Positions 14,920 through 23,363 of a stretch of DNA of 64,000 bases are shown piece after piece. Source of the stretch: M3007 sp964646615 (GTDB lineage Bacteria; Bacteroidota; Bacteroidia; Chitinophagales; Saprospiraceae). Under the pieces are notes generated by a model. That model was given only the letters and a program-made list of their open reading frames with translations. It was not told the origin of the DNA and did no database searches. The position numbers were made by a program, and so were the translations under genes. How positions within the stretch are numbered: the first letter of the stretch is position 1; each line of letters begins with the position of its first letter. The DNA lies in NCBI GenBank assembly GCA_964646615.1, contig CAZYEV010000014.1, forward strand, positions 1 through 64,000. The letters run 5' to 3'.

Positions 14920-17547
14920 ATGCGTCCTGTTTTTCAGCATTGGCTTACAGTGGTCGTGGCCGGCCTGTTAGGGTTTTCTGTTCCCGTTTATGGTCAGTTG
15001 GTGGAGGACTTCTCCGACGGCGATTTCACCCAAAACCCGACGTGGGTGGGTGATGTGTCGCATTTCATCGTCAATGCTGCCGGCGAATTGCAGCTGATGG
15101 CCCCGCAGGCGGGCAGTTCGATACTGGCAGTGGGCTTAGACGTTCCAGACAGCGCCGTGTGGTTGCTCGATTTTCGGCTGGAATTTGCGCCATCTGCTAC
15201 TAATCTGCTGCGCATTTACCTGATGGCCGACCAGCCCAACCTGTCGCAGGCCAATGGCTACTACATCGAAATTGGCGAGAATGGCAACGCCGATGCCCTG
15301 CGCTTGTTTCGGCAGTCGGGCACAACGCGCACGCTGCTGTCGGCGGGTACGGCTGGCCTGGTAGCCTTCGAGCCGGTGGTGGTGCGCCTGCGCGTTCGGC
15401 GCAGCAAGGCCGGCCTTTGGGCCGTAGAAGCGCGTCTGCCCGGCGGTACGTTTCAGGCCGAAGGCAACGCCACCGACCTGACGCACCTGCCCGGCGCAGG
15501 CAAGTACTTCGGATTTTATTGCCTCTATACCAGCACGCGGCGCGACCGCTTTTTCTTCGACAATATCTCCGTCCTGCCCGATGTGCCGGACACTGCACCG
15601 CCGGTGTTGCTTTCGGCCAATGCAGCAGCCAACGGGCAAGCCGTGTTGCTGACGTTCGACGAGGATTTGGACACGCTTTCGGCGCTCCAAGTGGCGCACT
15701 ACACTGTGCTGGGACAGCCTGCGCCCGAAGAAGCTCTTTTTGACGGAACACCCAACCGCATTCGCCTGCGCTTAGCCCAGCCGCTGACCACAGGCACCTA
15801 CGAGGTGCAAACGCAGCAGATTGCTGACCGGGCGGGCAACGTCAGCGGCCTGCAGAGCGCTTTTTTCAACTACCTGCGCACCGAGGCCGCTGGCGAATTT
15901 GATGTGCTCATCAACGAAATCATGTCCGACCCCACGCCCTCCGTTGGTCTACCGGAAGTCGAATGGCTGGAACTATACAACCGCAGTGCGCGCATCATAG
16001 ACCTGAATACCCTGTTCATCTCCGATGGTGGGCCGGCGCGTCGCTTGCCGCCCTATTTGCTTTACCCCGACTCGTTTGTGGTGCTGACGACCACGGCGGG
16101 CGTTACGGCTTTGGTGCCTTTCACGTCGGCAGCCGTGGCCGTCTCGGGCTTTCCTTCGCTCAACAACACCAGCGATACGCTCATCCTGACCGACACGGCC
16201 GGGCGCATCGTTGACCGCGTTTTTTACGCCGCAGCCTGGCACGAAAACAGCGCCAAACGCGACGGCGGCTGGACGCTGGAGCGCATCAACCCAAACCTGC
16301 CCTGCTTAGAGCGCGAAAACTGGGTCTCCTGCCCGGTGCTGCCCGGCGGAACGCCCGGGCGCCGAAATGCCGCCGCGCAAGCCGCGCCCGACACAGTGCC
16401 GCCGCGCCTCCTGGGCGTCTTCCCTTTAGCCGACAACCTCATCGAGATAACCTTCTCCGAAGGCTTAGACCGCACCGCCGCTGCCCATCTGGCCGGCTAT
16501 CAGATAGACCCACCGCTGGCATTGGCCTCGGCAACCCTTCTGCCGGAGAGCCGGCGTATCGCCCAGCTGGCCCTGCAGGAGCCGCTCGAAACGGGCGTCG
16601 TGTATCGGCTCTGGACGACGTCGGCCCTCCGCGATTGCAGCGGCAATGCACAAGCGCGCACGGACACTTTCCTACTGGGGCTGCCCGAAGCACCTGCACC
16701 GCTGGACATCGTGGTCAATGAGGTACTCTTTAACCCTGAGCCTTTCGGCTCCGACTTTGTCGAACTCCACAACCGCAGTCGAAAAATCTTCGACCTGCGC
16801 GACTTTTTCATCGCCAACTTCTACGACGGCAGCAACGTGCGCAATATCGGCCTCAGGCGCCTGCTGCTGCCGGGCGAATACTTAGCCTTCACGCCCAGCC
16901 CTGATGACATCCGGCAGCGTTTTGCCCTCACGCAGCCGGAGTTCCTCTTCCCGCTGGCGCTGCCTTCTCTGCCCGATAAGGAAGGCAACGTTACGCTCTT
17001 CTGGTCGAAAGACGGCCAGCAGGTTACGGTGGACTCGTTCGTCTATTTCGAGACTTACCACAATGCTCTGCTCACCTCCTCGCAGCGCGAAGGCGTGTCG
17101 CTGGAACGCATCCGCATAGACGGCCCTACCAACGACCCGGCCAACTGGACGTCGGCAGCGCGAACCGCCGGAGGCAACGGCACGCCCACGCGCCCCAACA
17201 GCCAACGCACAGGGCTGCCGCCTGTTGGCTCGGGCATCGTTCAGCTGGGCGCCCCACGCTTGTCGCCCGACGGCGATGGCTACGAGGACTTTTTGGACAT
17301 CCGCCTGCGCCCACCGGCACCCGGCTATGCCGCCACGGTGGTCATCTACGACTCCGAAGGCATCCCTGTGCGCTACCTCGTCCGGCAGCAACTCGTCGCC
17401 ACGGATGGCGTCCTGCGCTGGGAAGGCGAGATGGAAGACGGAACACCCGCACGGCCGGGCATCTACATTCTGCTGGCCGAACTATACGCCTCCACCGGCG
17501 AAGTGCTGCGCGAGCGCCTGACCTTCGCCTTAGTACGACGCTTTTAG
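14920..17547 (+). CDS. Secreted multidomain protein with two lamin-tail domains
   Basis: The 875-residue protein has a signal peptide ending near PVYGQ. Residues 22-220 form a laminin-G/concanavalin-like sandwich (LVEDFSDGDF... FFFDNISVLPD). Residues 225-320 are an SbsA-type Ig-like domain (PPVLLSANAAANGQAVLLTF), and a second copy lies near 490-590 (PPRLLGVFPLADNLIEITF). Two lamin-tail domains occur at 330-480 (DVLINEIMSDPTP...WLELYNRS) and 595-760 (DIVVNEVLFNPEP...FVELHNRS). The C-terminal 100 residues resemble a FlgD-type Ig module (LSPDGDGYEDFLDI...GIYILLAELY) that often ends T9SS cargo. It is probably a large surface or extracellular adhesin-like protein, perhaps tied to a nuclease elsewhere, since lamin-tail domains often accompany these. 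Confidence 0.8.
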   Translation: MRPVFQHWLTVVVAGLLGFSVPVYGQLVEDFSDGDFTQNPTWVGDVSHFIVNAAGELQLMAPQAGSSILAVGLDVPDSAVWLLDFRLEFAPSATNLLRIYLMADQPNLSQANGYYIEIGENGNADALRLFRQSGTTRTLLSAGTAGLVAFEPVVVRLRVRRSKAGLWAVEARLPGGTFQAEGNATDLTHLPGAGKYFGFYCLYTSTRRDRFFFDNISVLPDVPDTAPPVLLSANAAANGQAVLLTFDEDLDTLSALQVAHYTVLGQPAPEEALFDGTPNRIRLRLAQPLTTGTYEVQTQQIADRAGNVSGLQSAFFNYLRTEAAGEFDVLINEIMSDPTPSVGLPEVEWLELYNRSARIIDLNTLFISDGGPARRLPPYLLYPDSFVVLTTTAGVTALVPFTSAAVAVSGFPSLNNTSDTLILTDTAGRIVDRVFYAAAWHENSAKRDGGWTLERINPNLPCLERENWVSCPVLPGGTPGRRNAAAQAAPDTVPPRLLGVFPLADNLIEITFSEGLDRTAAAHLAGYQIDPPLALASATLLPESRRIAQLALQEPLETGVVYRLWTTSALRDCSGNAQARTDTFLLGLPEAPAPLDIVVNEVLFNPEPFGSDFVELHNRSRKIFDLRDFFIANFYDGSNVRNIGLRRLLLPGEYLAFTPSPDDIRQRFALTQPEFLFPLALPSLPDKEGNVTLFWSKDGQQVTVDSFVYFETYHNALLTSSQREGVSLERIRIDGPTNDPANWTSAARTAGGNGTPTRPNSQRTGLPPVGSGIVQLGAPRLSPDGDGYEDFLDIRLRPPAPGYAATVVIYDSEGIPVRYLVRQQLVATDGVLRWEGEMEDGTPARPGIYILLAELYASTGEVLRERLTFALVRRF

Positions 17548-17560
17548 CCCCCCGGTAACC

Positions 17561-17576
17561 GCCAAACTCGTTTGGC
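17561..17576. repeat. Palindromic element, copy 2
   Basis: GCCAAAC-TC-GTTTGGC, 13 nt after the stop of the lamin-tail gene. It is preceded by GGTAACC, the flank shared with copy 4. Confidence 0.75.
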
Positions 17577-17584
17577 CCCAGTAC

Positions 17585-17604
17585 CGACCAAACTCGTTTG
17601 GTCG
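17585..17604. repeat. Palindromic element, copy 3
   Basis: CGACCAAAC-TC-GTTTGGTCG, a perfect 9-bp inverted repeat only 8 nt after copy 2. The outer arm bases differ from the other copies (GACC/GGTC instead of GGCC) but in a compensating way that keeps the pairing. Confidence 0.8.
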
Positions 17605-17629
17605 TCCCATGCCCCCTATGAGCACAACC

Positions 17630-18655
17630 TCAGCAAGGCGCAGCTGTCTGCACCACCACTTTGCCCACTGTTTTTCCGCTTTGGAACAACAGGATGGCCT
17701 CGCGCATCTGCTCGAAGGGAAAGGTGTGCCCTACGTGCGGAGGCGTCAGGTGCATTTGTTCCAGGTGGGCCAGGATGGGTGGCAGCATTTCGATGCGTTC
17801 GTACAGGTAGATGAGGTTGAAGCCCAGCAGGCCGCGGTTCTGTTCGGGCAGGGCTTGTGGGTCAATTTTGGGCCGTGTCAGGTAGTGCCACAGCAGTCGG
17901 AAGATGTTGGGCCTGTCGCCCACGCTGGCGTAGCGCGAGGAGCCGGCGACGATCATGCGGCCCATGGGGGCCAGCATGTTCCAGGGGATGGTGAAGTAGC
18001 GTCCGCCGATGGTGTCGAACACGAGGTTGAGCGGGCGACCGTCTAAGGCTTCGCGAAGTTCTTGCTCGAATTTTGGCCCGCGCACCAGCACGCGGTCGCA
18101 GCCGTTGGCGCGGGCAATGTCCATTTTGGTGGGGTTGCCGACGGTGCCTACCACGAAGCAGTTTTGGGCTTTAGCGATTTTGAGCGCCTGCAGGCCTACG
18201 CCGCCGGCCACGCTGTGCAGCAGTATGTTTTGGCCGGGTTGCAGGGCGCCTAAGTTAAACAGGCCGTAGTAGGCCGTAATGGTTTGCACCAAATAGGCGG
18301 CGGCGGTGCTGCATGTCCAGTCGTTGGGAATGGGCACGACGTACCGCTCCGGGATGTTCAGCCCGGTGGCGAAGGCGCCAAAGCGCGTAATGCCCATGAC
18401 GCGGTCGCCCGGGCGGATGCGGGTTACTTCCGGACCGACGGCCAGCACGACGCCGGCGTATTCCAGGCCGGGTGTAAACGGCTCTTTAGGCGCGGCTTTG
18501 TAAAGCCCCCAAATGGAGAAGATATCGGCAAAGTTCAGGCCGATGGCTCGGACGGCGATTTGCACCTCGTCGTGTTGTGGTGGCGGCAGGGTATCGTCCT
18601 GGAGCTGGAGGTATTTCAATGAGCCAGGGCGAACAGTGTATCGCTGGATTTCCAT
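17630..18655 (-). CDS. Zinc-independent MDR oxidoreductase (quinone reductase/VAT-1-like)
   Basis: A 341-residue medium-chain dehydrogenase/reductase. The N-terminal GroES-like domain shows VRAIGLNFADIFSIWGLY, EYAGVVLAVG and RPGDRVMG; the nucleotide-binding domain shows LLHSVAGGVGLQALKIAKAQ (the NADPH glycine loop AGGVG) near residue 150. The zinc ligands of alcohol dehydrogenases are missing, which points to the quinone oxidoreductase branch. The long insertion ending in LTRPKIDPQALPEQNRGLLGFNLI resembles VAT-1-type members. It likely reduces quinones or enals with NADPH. ATG 18655 is fixed by the promoter box that ends five bases before it. The gene converges on the lamin-tail gene. Confidence 0.85.
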   Translation of the reverse strand: MEIQRYTVRPGSLKYLQLQDDTLPPPQHDEVQIAVRAIGLNFADIFSIWGLYKAAPKEPFTPGLEYAGVVLAVGPEVTRIRPGDRVMGITRFGAFATGLNIPERYVVPIPNDWTCSTAAAYLVQTITAYYGLFNLGALQPGQNILLHSVAGGVGLQALKIAKAQNCFVVGTVGNPTKMDIARANGCDRVLVRGPKFEQELREALDGRPLNLVFDTIGGRYFTIPWNMLAPMGRMIVAGSSRYASVGDRPNIFRLLWHYLTRPKIDPQALPEQNRGLLGFNLIYLYERIEMLPPILAHLEQMHLTPPHVGHTFPFEQMREAILLFQSGKTVGKVVVQTAAPC

Positions 18656-18660
18656 GCGCG

Positions 18661-18668
18661 CAAAATTA
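18661..18668 (-). promoter_or_regulatory. -7 box; mRNA probably leaderless
   Basis: On the minus strand TAATTTTG fits TAnnTTTG, with five bases to ATG 18655. The transcript should begin at or beside the start codon. Confidence 0.55.
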
Positions 18669-18807
18669 GCGGACGTCTCTGGCTGTAGAGCGCTTATTTA
18701 GGACTGGAAGTTGGGCGACGCATGCCGGCGCAGGCGTTTGCCACTAATTTTTGACCAAAAATAGCCAAAAAGCAAAAAAATGTTGCACTCATTTATGAGA
18801 TTAATTT

Positions 18808-18815
18808 TACATTTG
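18808..18815 (+). promoter_or_regulatory. -7 box of the Omp28-like gene
   Basis: TACATTTG fits TAnnTTTG; a TTG at 18783-18785 is spaced about 22 nt upstream as a possible -33 element. It ends 33 nt before ATG 18849. Confidence 0.55.
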
Positions 18816-18848
18816 CTCCACTTTCTTTCACTAAATGTTTTCTGTATT

Positions 18849-20852
18849 ATGCTACACAAATTGCTACTCACGGGTTTCCTTATTATGCTGAACCTCGCCC
18901 TGTGGGCGCAGGGAACGGTCGTCTGGTCCGAGAACTTTGACGCAGTAACAACCCCGCTGCCGGCGGGCTGGACGCAGCAGACCTTAGCCACAGATGGTGG
19001 CTGGAAGGTGGCTACTACGACGGCCCATTCTTCGCAGTATTTTACAGTGCCCTCGCGTCCGGGGCGCGTGATGGGTACCAACGACGACCAGTGTAATTGC
19101 AACAAGAGTAACGAAATCCTCCGCATGGCGCCCTTAGATTTGAGCGCTCAGATCGGAGAGTTGCGCTTGCTGTTTGATCTTTTCTTCATCAAAGGATCTT
19201 ACCAGGGCAAAGTAGAGTCGTTGCAATTGCTCGCCTCTACGGACAGTGGCGCCACCTGGAAGGTGCTGCGCGACTTTAACGGCGTGGGCGACTGGCGCCT
19301 GACCATCGTTGACCTGACGGAGTTTGCCGGCAAAGCGGATGTACGTCTGGCTTTCCGCTACGACGATGCTGCAGACTGGCTTTATGGGGTCATGATTGAT
19401 AACATGCGCATCGTAATACCCGATAACATCATTCGCGCTCGGCTTTCGGGGGTTTCAGCGGGCAAGTACATACCCGCCGTGCCCGCAATAGTATCGGCCT
19501 ACACTAAAGTGCTGCCCGGGCATCAGGTTGCCCTGCGCGGCGTGGTGCAGAACAACGGCTTTCCCGACATTACCTCTTACGAGATTGAGGTGAAGTTCCC
19601 GAACGGAGACATAGAGAAGCACGTCTTTCAGAATCTGAATATCGGCCTTGCCCAAACGCATACCTTCTTTATTCCGTATCCTACCCAGCTGGGACCGAAT
19701 GACTTCTCTTTCGATGTGCGTCTTTTGAACGTGAACCAGGTGGGTGACGACGACGACAGCGATAACACGGGTAAGGCCTCTTACAGCGTGGTGGGCGTTG
19801 AGCCGCAGCCTAACCGCAAGGTTGTTGTCGAGGAGGGCACTGGTACGTGGTGCGTGTGGTGCCCGCGAGGTGCGGTAATGATGGATTACCTGGCGAAAGA
19901 GTATGAGGGCATGGTGATACCGATTGCCGTGCACAATGGTACTTCCAACCCAATGCGCTTGACGGCATACGACAATGAATTTTCCAAGCTGATAGCCGGT
20001 TATCCGGGCGGTATGGTAGAGCGCGAGCAAGACATTGATCCGCTGCTGGTTTCCTCATCCGGAGAGCCTAACTTCGAGATGAGCTTGATAGAGCACCTGA
20101 CGTGGCCTGCGAGGGTCATTATCACGCAGAACGTGGATTGGAACCCTACCATTCGCCGTGTAGGCATTCGCAGCTCGGTACAGTTTCTGGAAGAGATGAA
20201 TGGCGACTACCGCCTGGCAGCAGTGCTCATCGAGGAAGGCGTGCGAGGGACGAGTTCTGGTTTCAACCAGGCCAATGCCTATGCCGGCGGTTCGCGCGGC
20301 CCAATGGGGGGGTATGAGAACCTGCCTAACCCGGTGCCGGCTGCTCAGATGGTCTATAACCACGTTGCTCGTGCGCTGCTGGGTGGCTTCCAGGGCGCTG
20401 CTGGTAGCGTACCTGCCAACAACCCGGCAGGCTCGGTGATGTCGTATGATTTCGCGGCCATTGTACCGGCGACGCAGAACATCAACAATATGTATGCCGT
20501 TACGATGCTGATTGACCAGGCAACGGGGCGCATCATCAACGCCGAAATGACGCCCATTCCGTTTGTCTCCACTTCGGCGCCTGAAATTGCGGTAGAGCCG
20601 CTGCACCTGTCCATCGCGCCCAATCCGGTGGCAGACGAAGCCATGCTGACCGTGCGCGTGGAAGGCACCGCCGATGTGCACATCCGCGTGTTCAACGCGA
20701 TGGGCGTGCAGGTGGCCGAGCGCATCTACGACAACGTTTCGGGCCGTCAGTTCTTGCCTTTCAATGCTGGCACGCTGCCCAATGGTATGTACAACTTGGT
20801 GGCTACGGCGAAAGGGCAGGTGGTCTCCACGCCGTTCGTCATTCATCGCTAA
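18849..20852 (+). CDS. Omp28-related T9SS-secreted protein
   Basis: The 667-residue protein starts with a signal peptide ending at LALWAQG. Residues 22-190 form a jelly-roll adhesin domain of the choice-of-anchor J type (VVWSENFDAVTTPLPAGW). About 200-320 is a CARDB-like beta-sandwich. From 325 comes the Omp28-related domain, which looks like a thioredoxin fold with the motif GTGTWCVWCPRGAV (CxxC near residue 342). The last 80 residues are a type A sorting domain (APNPVADEAMLTV...NAMGVQVAERIY...LPNGMYNLVATAKG). The CxxC may have redox or structural use; function in Omp28 proteins is not established. ATG 18849 starts the signal peptide and follows the promoter box; an earlier in-frame ATG at 18780 precedes the box. 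Confidence 0.85.
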   Translation: MLHKLLLTGFLIMLNLALWAQGTVVWSENFDAVTTPLPAGWTQQTLATDGGWKVATTTAHSSQYFTVPSRPGRVMGTNDDQCNCNKSNEILRMAPLDLSAQIGELRLLFDLFFIKGSYQGKVESLQLLASTDSGATWKVLRDFNGVGDWRLTIVDLTEFAGKADVRLAFRYDDAADWLYGVMIDNMRIVIPDNIIRARLSGVSAGKYIPAVPAIVSAYTKVLPGHQVALRGVVQNNGFPDITSYEIEVKFPNGDIEKHVFQNLNIGLAQTHTFFIPYPTQLGPNDFSFDVRLLNVNQVGDDDDSDNTGKASYSVVGVEPQPNRKVVVEEGTGTWCVWCPRGAVMMDYLAKEYEGMVIPIAVHNGTSNPMRLTAYDNEFSKLIAGYPGGMVEREQDIDPLLVSSSGEPNFEMSLIEHLTWPARVIITQNVDWNPTIRRVGIRSSVQFLEEMNGDYRLAAVLIEEGVRGTSSGFNQANAYAGGSRGPMGGYENLPNPVPAAQMVYNHVARALLGGFQGAAGSVPANNPAGSVMSYDFAAIVPATQNINNMYAVTMLIDQATGRIINAEMTPIPFVSTSAPEIAVEPLHLSIAPNPVADEAMLTVRVEGTADVHIRVFNAMGVQVAERIYDNVSGRQFLPFNAGTLPNGMYNLVATAKGQVVSTPFVIHR

Positions 20853-20877
20853 GCGCACCCACTTGATTTAAGCAAAA

Positions 20878-20912
20878 GCGGCGGCCAGCTTTTCTGCTGG
20901 CCGCCGCTTCAT
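20878..20912. terminator. Bidirectional intrinsic terminator
   Basis: GCGGCGGCCAGC (20878-20889) and GCTGGCCGCCGC (20896-20907) form a perfect 12-bp stem with a 6-nt loop. It has an A-run before it and T-rich sequence after it, so it can stop both the Omp28-like gene and the convergent folK. Confidence 0.9.
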
Positions 20913-20926
20913 TTTTGGTGTGGGCC

Positions 20927-21445
20927 TCAGCGCGGCTCTTCGTCCAGCATGACCACTTCAGACAGGTCGGTGCATTCCATGTACAGCTGGTCTATGGGTT
21001 TCTTAAGTATAGGATGTTGCAGGTCAGGTGCCAGTTCGAGCATGGGAGCCAGCACGAAGGCGCGCTTGTGCAGTTCGGGGTGCGGTATTTCCAGGCCCTT
21101 GTCGCGAATGACGCGGCGCCCGTAGAACAGGATGTCAATATCAATGGTGCGAGGGCCCCATTTTTCCTGGCGTTGGCGGCCCAGTTCGCGTTCGATTTTG
21201 GCGATGGCCTCCAGCAATTCGCGCGGCGAGAGGGTGGTATTGACCATGATCACCCGGTTGAGGAAAGGCTCCTGTTGGGTGTTGCCCCAAGGCTCGGTTT
21301 CATACACATGGCTGCGCCGCGCAATTTTACCAATGGAGCGCTGGATAAGTTCTTGCGCCTGGCGCAGGTTGGCCGCGCGGTCGCCCTGATTGCTGCCCAA
21401 GGCTAAATAAACGTTGATGTATTTGGCGTCTGGTCGTGCAGGCAT
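20927..21445 (-). CDS. folK: 6-hydroxymethyl-7,8-dihydropterin pyrophosphokinase
   Basis: A 172-residue HPPK, which transfers pyrophosphate from ATP to hydroxymethyl-dihydropterin in folate synthesis. The family marks are YLALGSNQGDR near residue 13, YETEPWG, FLNRVIMVNT, and the signature WGPRTIDIDILFYG with the two metal-binding aspartates, then IPHPELHKRAFVLAPMLE. It has a normal length. It lies 59 nt downstream of ridA on the same strand, so cotranscription is likely. Confidence 0.95.
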   Translation of the reverse strand: MPARPDAKYINVYLALGSNQGDRAANLRQAQELIQRSIGKIARRSHVYETEPWGNTQQEPFLNRVIMVNTTLSPRELLEAIAKIERELGRQRQEKWGPRTIDIDILFYGRRVIRDKGLEIPHPELHKRAFVLAPMLELAPDLQHPILKKPIDQLYMECTDLSEVVMLDEEPR

Positions 21446-21504
21446 AGGAAAGGTCGGGTTAGGAAAGGGAAAAAGAGAGCGGGTGTTTTTCAGGGGCTAA
21501 CCAA

Positions 21505-21891
21505 CTACTGGCTCGATGCTTCCACGGCGGCGATGCAGTCTATTTCGACGGCGCAGCCGTAGTGCAGCGCACCGCAGGGTATAACAGCGCGTGCAGGCCG
21601 ATGTTCGCCCATGGACGCAGCGTAGGCAGCGTTAACGCGCGGCCAGAGTTCCACATCGCTCACGTAAATGTTCACTTTGAGAATAAGGCCCATCCGGCTG
21701 CCGGCAGCGGCCAGAATGGTCTCGATGTTCTGCAGGCACAATTGCACCTGCTCTTCCACACTGCCCAGCTGTACCTGCCCGGCGGCATCTATGGGCAGTT
21801 GGCCGGAGACAAAAACCAGCCCTCCATGCACTACGGCGGGCGAGTAATGGCCCTTAGGGACGGGTAGGGTAGTGGGCTGAACGTATTCCAT
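21505..21891 (-). CDS. ridA: RidA family enamine/imine deaminase
   Basis: A 128-residue member of the YjgF/YER057c/UK114 family, cytoplasmic trimers that hydrolyse reactive enamines from PLP enzymes. The family pattern is present: GHYSPAVVHGGLVFVSGQLPID, a central LQNIETILAAAGS and KVNIYVSD, and the end ARAVIPCGALHYGCAVEIDCIA. In classical RidA an arginine in a segment like PARS binds the substrate carboxylate; here PARAVIP keeps the arginine. A PLP dehydratase that would make such enamines is encoded at 42577, but not adjacent. Confidence 0.9.
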   Translation of the reverse strand: MEYVQPTTLPVPKGHYSPAVVHGGLVFVSGQLPIDAAGQVQLGSVEEQVQLCLQNIETILAAAGSRMGLILKVNIYVSDVELWPRVNAAYAASMGEHRPARAVIPCGALHYGCAVEIDCIAAVEASSQ

Positions 21892-21908
21892 GGCGGATAA
21901 CTTTTGGG

Positions 21909-21916
21909 CAAAGGTA
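21909..21916 (-). promoter_or_regulatory. -7 box of ridA
   Basis: TACCTTTG on the minus strand, 17 nt before ATG 21891. Confidence 0.6.
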
Positions 21917-22068
21917 GGCCGATGTTGTGGCTTTCGGGCAGGAGTTTGCTTCCTGTGATGCAGGCGGATGCCGCAAAGCCGTTATTTCGTCCTATAAATG
22001 CTTAAAAAAAGCCAACGCGCCGGGCACACACCCTGCCCATCTTTGCCGTAAACAAAAATTAAGGGAGT

Positions 22069-23277
22069 ATGAAACAGCATTATCAAATTTTGATCATCGG
22101 CGGCGGTAATGCCGGTATTTCGTTAGCAGCCCAGCTTTTACGCAAAGATAAGAAGCTGGATATTGCCATTATGGATCCCGCTGATAAGCACTATTATCAA
22201 CCTGCATGGACGTTGGTAGGCGGCGGTGATTTTGATATTCGCGATACCGTGCGGTCGGAAGCAGAAGTGATGCCGCGGCAGGTAACGTGGATCAAAGAAG
22301 CCGCTACACAGCTGGACCCCGGCCAGAACGCCGTCACGAGCCAGACGGGAGCGCGCTATACCTATGATTACTTAGTCGTTTGCCCGGGTATTCAGCTGGA
22401 CTGGCACAAAATCAAAGGCCTCAACGGCCACTTGGGCAAAAACGGCATCACCTCCAATTACACGTTTGATACGGCACCGTACACGTTCGAGTGCATCAAA
22501 AACCTCAAGCGCGGCAAGGCGCTGTTCACCAACCCAAACACTCCGGTCAAGTGCGGTGGCGCGCCGCAGAAAATCATGTACTTAGCCTCCGACTATTGGC
22601 GCAAGCACGGGGTGCTGAAGGACATTGACGTGCATTTTTACTCAGGCGGAGGGGTTATCTTCGGTGTGAAGAAATACGCAGAAACGCTCCAGCAGGTCAT
22701 CAATCGCTACGGCATTAAGACTCACTACCTGCACAACCTGGTAGAGATTGACCCCGAGAAAAAGCAGGCGACGTTTGATGTGTACAAAGATGGTCAGGTG
22801 GTGGATCGCGTTACCGACACGTACGACATGATCCACATTACGCCTCCTCAGAGCGCCCCAGATTTCATCAAGAACAGCCCGTTAGCCGTGCCGGGCAACC
22901 CGTTGGGCTGGGTGGATGTGGACAAGCACACGTTCCAGCATGTGCGCTATCCGAATGTGTACTCCATTGGCGACGCTTCGAGCACCCCTAACGCTAAAAC
23001 AGGGGCGGCCATTCGCAAGCAGGTGCCGGTACTGGTCGAGCAGCTCCTGAGCCAGATACGCTCGGGTAAGCCCGCCGCCGCTCAGTACACGGGCTACGGC
23101 TCCTGCCCACTCATCACCGGCTACGGCAAATTGGTGCTCGCCGAGTTTGACTACAATAACGAGCCTGTGGAAACCTTCCCCTTCGACCAGTCGAAGGAGC
23201 GCTGGACGATGTACCAGCTCAAGCGCCGCATCCTGCCGTGGCTGTACTGGAATAAGATTCTCAAAGGCACGGCCTGA
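22069..23277 (+). CDS. sqr: Sulfide:quinone oxidoreductase, type II/SQRDL-like
   Basis: A 402-residue flavoprotein that oxidises sulfide to sulfane sulfur and passes electrons to quinone at the membrane. The FAD-binding loop is IIGGGNAGISLA (11-16). The redox cysteines of this family are seen as VVCPG (Cys105) and TPVKCGGAPQK (Cys162), and a further cysteine lies in YGSCPLITG near the C-terminus. The NTPVKCxGAPQK segment is characteristic of the mitochondrial-type enzymes. A strong Shine-Dalgarno-like AAGGGAG sits 6 nt before the ATG, which is unusual next to its neighbours. The gene stands alone; no rhodanese or persulfide dioxygenase is adjacent. Likely role is sulfide detoxification. Confidence 0.9.
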   Translation: MKQHYQILIIGGGNAGISLAAQLLRKDKKLDIAIMDPADKHYYQPAWTLVGGGDFDIRDTVRSEAEVMPRQVTWIKEAATQLDPGQNAVTSQTGARYTYDYLVVCPGIQLDWHKIKGLNGHLGKNGITSNYTFDTAPYTFECIKNLKRGKALFTNPNTPVKCGGAPQKIMYLASDYWRKHGVLKDIDVHFYSGGGVIFGVKKYAETLQQVINRYGIKTHYLHNLVEIDPEKKQATFDVYKDGQVVDRVTDTYDMIHITPPQSAPDFIKNSPLAVPGNPLGWVDVDKHTFQHVRYPNVYSIGDASSTPNAKTGAAIRKQVPVLVEQLLSQIRSGKPAAAQYTGYGSCPLITGYGKLVLAEFDYNNEPVETFPFDQSKERWTMYQLKRRILPWLYWNKILKGTA

Positions 23278-23325
23278 TAGAAAAAGAACTATAGCAGTAC
23301 GTTTGTTTTCAAGGTTTGAAGGTGT

Positions 23326-23360
23326 GCGCCGGGGCGCCGTAAGGCACGCCGGCGCTTTTT
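23326..23360 (+). terminator. Intrinsic terminator after sqr
   Basis: 23326-23338 pairs with 23343-23355 (11 of 13 bp) around the loop GTAA and is followed by TTTTT. It lies just before the stop of the convergent giant gene. Confidence 0.85.
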
Positions 23361-23363
23361 CTA

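Noticed and set aside
18744..18765. Palindrome TTTTTGACCAAAAA in the divergent gap before the Omp28-like gene
   Set aside because: Short and AT-rich; likely chance in a promoter region.
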